34,292 bases of DNA from Lachnospiraceae bacterium (GTDB taxonomy: Bacteria; Bacillota; Clostridia; Lachnospirales; Lachnospiraceae), in assembly GCA_910574745.1 (NCBI GenBank), contig CAJTCE010000036.1, positions 1-34,292 on the forward strand, in the 5' to 3' direction. Shown in pieces: positions 29,814-34,292 of the stretch (position 1 is its first letter; every line of letters starts with the position of its first letter). Position numbers and translations under genes: made by a program. The notes beneath the pieces were generated by a model, which worked only from the letters and a program-made list of their open reading frames with translations, made no database searches and was not told where the DNA came from.

Positions 29814-30663
29814 AAGAAAATTAAATAGAACGCCATGGAAAGAGGTATTTCTTTTCCTCTTTCCCGGCTTTGCCGGAGTCTGCCTTTTTGTATTGGTTCC
29901 CTTCGGGGATGTCATCAGGCGTTCCTTTTCCACGGCAGTTACAGGGGAGTGGTCGGGGCTTTACAATTACCGGGTAGTACTAAATAACCAGGCTTTTCTG
30001 CTGGCGGCAAAAAACACTCTGCGTTTTATGGGCGTATGTCTTCCCCTTCTCATTGCTTTTTCCCTGTTTCTTGCCTATGAACTCAGCAAAAGCCGATATA
30101 TGAAGCTTTTAAAATCTCTTTATCTTCTGCCTATGGCGATTCCTGCGGCGGCAGTAGTGCTTGTCTGGAAGCTGTTGTTTGACAGACAGGGAATCCTAAA
30201 TGCCATTTGGGAACCTTTTGGAGGTACGGCGGTTGATTATATGGGAACAAATGCGGCATTCTGGGTTCTTGTGATCAGCTATGTCTGGAAAAATTTAGGG
30301 TATACGGTTATTCTCTGGCTTGCGGGCATTATGGGAATATCCCAGGGAATTATTGATGCGGCAAGGGTGGACGGTGCAGGGGAGCAAATCTGCTTTTTTC
30401 GTATTATACTGCCTAATTTAAAGCCCACATTATATACCATAACGGTGTTGTCCTTTTTAAATTCCTTTAAGGTGTTCAGGGAGGCTTATCTGGTTGCAGG
30501 GGCCTATCCCCATGAAAGTATGTATCTGCTGCAGCATTTGTTTAACAACTGGTTTTTGAATCTGGATATGGATAAAATGGCGGCGGCAGCGGTTTTGACC
30601 GCAGGCGTTATGCTGGTATTTATTTTGATTTTGCAGGCTTTATGGGATAGAAAAGATGCGTAA
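29761..30663 (+). CDS. carbohydrate-type ABC permease, MalF/UgpA-like
   Basis: A 300-aa membrane subunit with six TM helices. The EAA loop, DAARVDGAGEQICFFRIILP, is intact and would contact an ATPase. The first helix (FLFLFPGFAGVCLFVLVPFG) and AIPAAAVVLVWKLLFDRQG are typical of MalF/UgpA permeases. The start is uncertain: ATG 29761 overlaps the lipoprotein gene by 53 nt, ATG 29773 sits only 3 nt after AAGGAG, and TTG 29803 follows ATAGGG. No ATPase gene is linked, so a shared MsmX/UgpC-type ATPase encoded elsewhere is likely. Confidence 0.9.
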   Translation: MKELMKSLIGFRSILRNKRKLNRTPWKEVFLFLFPGFAGVCLFVLVPFGDVIRRSFSTAVTGEWSGLYNYRVVLNNQAFLLAAKNTLRFMGVCLPLLIAFSLFLAYELSKSRYMKLLKSLYLLPMAIPAAAVVLVWKLLFDRQGILNAIWEPFGGTAVDYMGTNAAFWVLVISYVWKNLGYTVILWLAGIMGISQGIIDAARVDGAGEQICFFRIILPNLKPTLYTITVLSFLNSFKVFREAYLVAGAYPHESMYLLQHLFNNWFLNLDMDKMAAAAVLTAGVMLVFILILQALWDRKDA

Positions 30664-30700
30664 AGGATTGGTACGAAATTAAGAATGCCGGGATAAAAAT

Positions 30701-30844
30701 ATGTTGGAAAATAACAGAAAAAGAGTAGCAAAAAAGGAAAGCGGAAACAAGACTGGCGGAAAGATGGCGGGAAACAGGGATGGAAAACAGCAGGGAGAGA
30801 AGAGAACAGGAAAAAAGAAAAAAGCAGAAGCTAAGCGGAAATAG
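30701..30844 (+). CDS. 47-codon Lys/Gly-rich frame, possibly displaced N-terminus
   Basis: A frame beginning MLENNRKRVAKKESGNK and ending EAKRK, extremely rich in Lys, Arg and Gly. It overlaps the start of the MalG-like gene in another frame and has only a weak ribosome-binding site. It is either spurious, a tiny basic peptide, or the original N-terminus of the following permease, separated from it by a frameshift in the A-rich stretch near 30810-30830. Confidence 0.25.
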   Translation: MLENNRKRVAKKESGNKTGGKMAGNRDGKQQGEKRTGKKKKAEAKRK

Positions 30845-31736
30845 GCAGGATGGAATCCGGCAAAAGGCATGCCGTAGGGCGCAGCTGAAAAGAAAGACCA
30901 GGAACCTTGTCATAACGGGAATTTTATTTTTGACGGCTCTTATGATTTCAATGCCCCTGATTCTTTTGGTAAGCGGTTCCTTAAAAGGAACGGATGAACT
31001 CAAAAGCGCTCTTGGTCCTGTTTTGTCCGATATGGACGCTATGGTGGAATTCGGACTTTTTCCAAAGTATCCTACTTTAAAACACTGGATTGAACTTTTA
31101 TTTGACAAACCGGAATATTATGTGGTTTTCATCAATTCCCTGAAAATTGTGGCAGGAACCCTTTTGGGACAGATGCTTGTAGGCGTTCCTTCCGCATGGG
31201 CCTTTGCCAGGTTTTCCTTTCCGGGAAGAAGGCTTTTGTTTATCGTATATATTTCCCTGATGATGATGCCCTTTTCCGTTACTATGCTGTCAAATTATCT
31301 GGTTTTAAAGGATTTGTCACTTTTGGATAATCTCTTTGGCATTATTCTTCCCGGCGTATTTTCCACTTTTCCCGTCTTTATTATGTATAGGGGCTTTTGC
31401 GGAATTCCCCGGGAACTGTTAGAAGCGGCTAAGGTGGATGGCGCCGGAGAATTTCAGGTTTTTTTCCGTATAGGTATTCCCTTAGGGTCGGCAGGAATCG
31501 GTTCCGCCCTTGTTTTAGGCTTTCTGGAATATTTCAGTCTGATAGAACAGCCTCTTGCTTTTTTAAAAAACAGGTCGCTCTGGCCCTTATCCTTGTATCT
31601 GCCTCAAATCGGACTTTCCGATGCGGGTTTTGCCTTTGCAGCGTCGGTTATGGGACTGATCCCTGCGGTTTTTGTATTCCTGTTAGGGCAGGATTACCTG
31701 GAAAAGGGCATTATTGCCACAGGAATGAAGGAGTAA
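30780..31736 (+). CDS. carbohydrate-type ABC permease, MalG/UgpE-like
   Basis: A 318-aa second permease. Six TM helices, the first at about 43-65 (LVITGILFLTALMISMPLIL). The EAA loop is EAAKVDGAGEFQVFFRIGIP. The region VPSAWAFARFSFPGRR is typical of MalG-type subunits. The N-terminal 40 residues are a dense Lys/Arg stretch (RREQEKRKKQK) that is longer than usual, and ATG 30780 has only a weak site (GGCGGG). The real start may therefore be elsewhere or affected by a frameshift. It heterodimerises with the preceding permease and lies 3 nt before the HlyD-type gene. Confidence 0.88.
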   Translation: MENSRERREQEKRKKQKLSGNRQDGIRQKACRRAQLKRKTRNLVITGILFLTALMISMPLILLVSGSLKGTDELKSALGPVLSDMDAMVEFGLFPKYPTLKHWIELLFDKPEYYVVFINSLKIVAGTLLGQMLVGVPSAWAFARFSFPGRRLLFIVYISLMMMPFSVTMLSNYLVLKDLSLLDNLFGIILPGVFSTFPVFIMYRGFCGIPRELLEAAKVDGAGEFQVFFRIGIPLGSAGIGSALVLGFLEYFSLIEQPLAFLKNRSLWPLSLYLPQIGLSDAGFAFAASVMGLIPAVFVFLLGQDYLEKGIIATGMKE

Positions 31737-31739
31737 TGT

Positions 31740-33164
31740 ATGAAAATGGAATTTAAGAACTTATGGAAATCCGCCATGGAAAAATGGAATAAGAAAAAGG
31801 CCGCAAAGGCAGCAGTCTGGTTTTGCCTCTTGTTTCTTTTGTGCAGTATGATTTCCAGAGGCATTTATACCGCGGCATTACCCCAGGTAAAGACGGAACT
31901 GCCCTCTTATATCAATTTGACTCATCAGGTAAAAGCGGAAGGGAAGCTGATCGCGGACCGGGAGAATGCTGTTTATGGTCAGGAAGGTCTTAGGGTGGAA
32001 CGGATTTTTGTAGAAGAAGGGGAAAGGGTAGAGCAGGGACAAAACCTGTTACAGTACGATTTGGAGGATTTAAAGGATATCATAGAAAAGAAGGAAATCG
32101 AGCTGCAAAAGCTGGAAATTCAGATAGATACCCTGCGTTATAACCAGGGCGTTGAAAAGGAGGAAAAAAACAGACAGGCGGCAAGGGCAAAAGAGGATTA
32201 TGCAAAAACCCAGTCCGGCGCCCAGGCGGAAGGGGCATGGGCACAAAGTGACTTGAACAAAGCGAGACAGGAGCTTGACAGCTTCCCTACCAAAGAGGCT
32301 TATATTGAAGCACATGGCGGCGTCCCGGGAACCGTTTCCGCCAACGAGCTGGAGGAACAATGGCAGCAACAAAAAAATGCGTTGGAACAGGCGGTAGAAA
32401 GCAGTCAGAGAGCGGCAGAGAGCACCATGCGCCAGAATGAAGACGCTTTAAACGCCGCAAAGCGTTCTTTGGAGGATGCGGGCGCAAAGCAGTTAAAGGA
32501 CAGCTCGCCTGAACTTTTGGAACTGGAAAAAGAAGTTATGGAAAAAGAAATCGCCCTTTATAAGAGCGTGGAAGAAACAGGGGGAATTTTGAAATCCGAT
32601 TACCAGGGAGCGGTAACGAGGATTACAACAGAGGAAAGCGGGCGTGTGCCGGACGGAGCCCTGTTCTTCATTGCGGACAGTGAAGAAGGCTACAAATTCC
32701 AGGCGCAGATTGGAAAAGAGGACCGGAAATACGTTACAGTAGGAGATCCGGCTGAATTAAGTATAGGAACGGATAGGGAAAGGGTAACGGGGCAGATACT
32801 TTCCCTGGAAGAGGACTCTGCGGGAGAATTTTATACGCTTTTGGTTAAGGTGGATGAAAGTGCTGGTAATCTGGGAGATACGGGAACAGTTACCATCAGC
32901 AAACAGGAAGGAGAACGGAGCGTCTGCGTGCCTTTAGCGGCCCTGCACCAAGGACAGGGTGTAAAATATGTGCTGGTTTATGAAGAAAGGCAGACCGTTT
33001 TAGGGAGCGAACTGGTGGCGGTAAAAAGGGTTGTGAATATAACGGACAGCAACGAAAATTATGCATCTATTGCCGACGGCTATCTTTCAGAATCGGAGCC
33101 GGTCATTGTAAGCGCTACAAAGCCTGTGGAGGAAGGCGATACCATACGCCTTTTACAGCCATGA
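31740..33164 (+). CDS. HlyD/RND-type membrane-fusion adaptor
   Basis: A 474-aa protein with one N-terminal TM helix (about 24-45, AAVWFCLLFLLCSMISRGIY). It has the adaptor layout: a beta-barrel/lipoyl half (HQVKAEGKLIADRENAVYG, then VERIFVEEGERVEQGQNLLQ), a long coiled coil (about 108-275, rich in Glu, Lys, Gln and Ala), then a second lipoyl and barrel half (GAVTRITTEESGRVPDGALF, and VGDPAELSIGTDRERVTGQI). Such proteins link exporters (MacB, RND, type I) to the envelope. It follows importer-type permeases in the same operon and overlaps the next gene by 4 nt (ATGA). Confidence 0.88.
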   Translation: MKMEFKNLWKSAMEKWNKKKAAKAAVWFCLLFLLCSMISRGIYTAALPQVKTELPSYINLTHQVKAEGKLIADRENAVYGQEGLRVERIFVEEGERVEQGQNLLQYDLEDLKDIIEKKEIELQKLEIQIDTLRYNQGVEKEEKNRQAARAKEDYAKTQSGAQAEGAWAQSDLNKARQELDSFPTKEAYIEAHGGVPGTVSANELEEQWQQQKNALEQAVESSQRAAESTMRQNEDALNAAKRSLEDAGAKQLKDSSPELLELEKEVMEKEIALYKSVEETGGILKSDYQGAVTRITTEESGRVPDGALFFIADSEEGYKFQAQIGKEDRKYVTVGDPAELSIGTDRERVTGQILSLEEDSAGEFYTLLVKVDESAGNLGDTGTVTISKQEGERSVCVPLAALHQGQGVKYVLVYEERQTVLGSELVAVKRVVNITDSNENYASIADGYLSESEPVIVSATKPVEEGDTIRLLQP

Positions 33165-34165
33165 GGCGGCAGCTTTTTAGGATAGGAAAGGCGGCGGTTG
33201 TCATTCTTTTGCTTTTCCTGTTGTGGAGCGAAAGGAGCCGGCTTTTGGAAATACAAAAGCTGGAACGACTTGGCGTTTATGATTTGGAGACGACTCTTGA
33301 CAGGAAAACTGCCGGAAATATTTTAAATCAGGCGGCGCTTTTGCAGGAAGAAACAATCCCCGGTCCGGGGGAAGAAGGCGAAAATAGTGGAGGAAAAGGA
33401 AAGGGAAGTGACGGGGAAATGATAGGGTATCCCCATGATATCATCTTTTTTTCCGAAAGAAAGAAACAGTCTTTGGAAAATCCCCTTTGGTATCGCCGGA
33501 CCAAAACCACTGTCGTTGAAATTTTAGGAGACAGTACCTTGCTATTTCCTTTCGGATATCCCTTAGAAGCAGGGGATTTAAATGGATGTCTTTTAGGAGA
33601 AGACAGTGCCAGAGAACTGTTTGGGGGAACGGAAGTGATCGGAGAAGAAATTGTCTATGCAGGCAAAACCTATGAAATCAGGGGGATTTTGCAGGAGAGG
33701 GATCTTCTGGTTATAGAAGGTGGAGAAGACGCCGGCTTTTCCTATGCGGGGATTTGGGGCGATACTCCCATACAAAAGGACAAAAGGATCACGGAATTGC
33801 AAAATCTGGGCGGCATCTTGTTCATGGAAATTCCCTTCCGGTTTTATGGCACCATCATAAAAATGGAAATTGCTGTAACGGCCGCTTTTCTGTATGGGCT
33901 GGCGGGGACGTTTATGTGCAGGAAATTTAAAGAAAGTAAGGCCGTTAAAAAGGGCGTGCTTTTAGGAATGGTTCCTTTTGCGGCTGTAGGCATTGCTTTT
34001 ATCCTTTCCATAACGGCCTACAGGATGCCGGATAAAATTTCCGATATGTCCTGGTGGGGCAGTTACTTCAGGGAAGAAAAAGAAGGCTGGGATGCTTTTT
34101 TTGGAAGAGAGGAGAGTTTTTTACAGGAGGATTATAAAAAATATATATTTCTCGGAAAATTATAA
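33161..34165 (+). CDS. membrane protein with MacB-periplasmic-core-like domain
   Basis: A 334-aa protein. TM1 is about 9-22, followed by a low-complexity Gly/Glu linker (about 66-85). Residues about 110-215 resemble MacB_PCD: TTVVEILGDSTLLFPFGYPL, LEAGDLNGCLLGEDSARELF and GEEIVYAGKTYEIRGIL. Then TM2 (about 234-252) and TM3 (about 265-288), and a soluble 45-residue tail. MacB permeases have four TMs, so one is missing. No MacB-type ATPase is encoded nearby. It starts in the stop of the HlyD-type gene and ends the operon as far as the window shows. The likely partner is the HlyD-type adaptor. Confidence 0.75.
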   Translation: MRRQLFRIGKAAVVILLLFLLWSERSRLLEIQKLERLGVYDLETTLDRKTAGNILNQAALLQEETIPGPGEEGENSGGKGKGSDGEMIGYPHDIIFFSERKKQSLENPLWYRRTKTTVVEILGDSTLLFPFGYPLEAGDLNGCLLGEDSARELFGGTEVIGEEIVYAGKTYEIRGILQERDLLVIEGGEDAGFSYAGIWGDTPIQKDKRITELQNLGGILFMEIPFRFYGTIIKMEIAVTAAFLYGLAGTFMCRKFKESKAVKKGVLLGMVPFAAVGIAFILSITAYRMPDKISDMSWWGSYFREEKEGWDAFFGREESFLQEDYKKYIFLGKL

Positions 34166-34292
34166 ATTACTAAGACTTCCCATAGCTAAAATGGACTTCG
34201 TACCTTGAAAATTCAATATTTCAGCTAACAAAATGCGATTTATGCAATGGTTGCCCGCGAATCAAGTGCATTTTGCAGATATTGTGGCAGTC
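34166..34292. other. intergenic end of window
   Basis: This holds no recognisable gene, terminator or promoter. A short inverted repeat (AAAATGC near 34229, GCATTTT near 34269) is present. Confidence 0.4.

Noticed and set aside
34195-34292. Beginning of an rRNA operon spacer (CCTTGAAAATTCAATA resembles rRNA spacer sequence)
   Set aside because: No 16S, 23S or tRNA sequence follows before the window ends, and the match is short.

Overview
The window reads as the chromosome of a low-to-mid GC Firmicute of class Clostridia, most likely a Lachnospiraceae gut anaerobe. The reasons are the strong purine-rich Shine-Dalgarno sites, consensus sigma-A promoters with 17-nt spacers, a Gram-positive LexA box (GAAC-N4-GTTC), the infC-rpmI-rplT operon behind an attenuated L20-type leader, tRNA genes without encoded CCA, and families common in that group (DUF1540, BcrA-type ABC exporters, carbohydrate-type ABC importers with OmpR two-component systems). 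This is inferred from gene content, not from a database match.

Layout. 1-356: tRNA-Gly with promoter and terminator. 357-4265: an OmpR-family response regulator, a BcrA-type ATPase, an ABC-2 permease and a one-TM histidine kinase, which together look like a peptide-antibiotic sensing and detoxification locus. 4266-6378: a Cys-rich DUF1540 protein, then an L20-type leader and infC (ATT start), rpmI, rplT. 6379-8990: an array of 35-bp tandem repeats, then a PepD-like dipeptidase, a divergent shikimate-kinase-like protein and a 57-aa DUF3006-like protein. 9031-11118, minus strand: a peptidase C26 amidotransferase and, behind an SOS promoter, a Y-family polymerase. 11160-13556: an unrecognised small protein, a protein resembling the FliD C-terminus (minus), two tRNA-Leu genes, a tandem ACT-domain protein and tRNA-Ala (minus).

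13739-23205 is a nine-gene operon for an Mrp/Mbh-type cation/proton antiporter: MrpE, F, G, an MbhD-like protein, an MbhE-MrpB fusion, MrpC, then four separate antiporter-like (NuoL/M/N, MrpA/D) subunits. The order follows archaeal Mbh/Mbs membrane arms, but no hydrogenase or electron-transfer subunit is present. 23308-25206 holds an MFS transporter and a SUFU-domain protein.

25288-34165 is a second signalling and transport locus. A histidine kinase and response regulator (minus) diverge from a five-gene operon encoding a 760-aa lipoprotein (propeller-like region plus family-1 substrate-binding domain), MalF-like and MalG-like permeases, an HlyD-type adaptor and a MacB-periplasmic-domain membrane protein. 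No ATPase is encoded there. The promoter has 11-bp-phased direct repeats suited to the divergent regulator. This mixture of importer and exporter-type extracytoplasmic parts, and the four-module antiporter, are the two least ordinary systems in the window.
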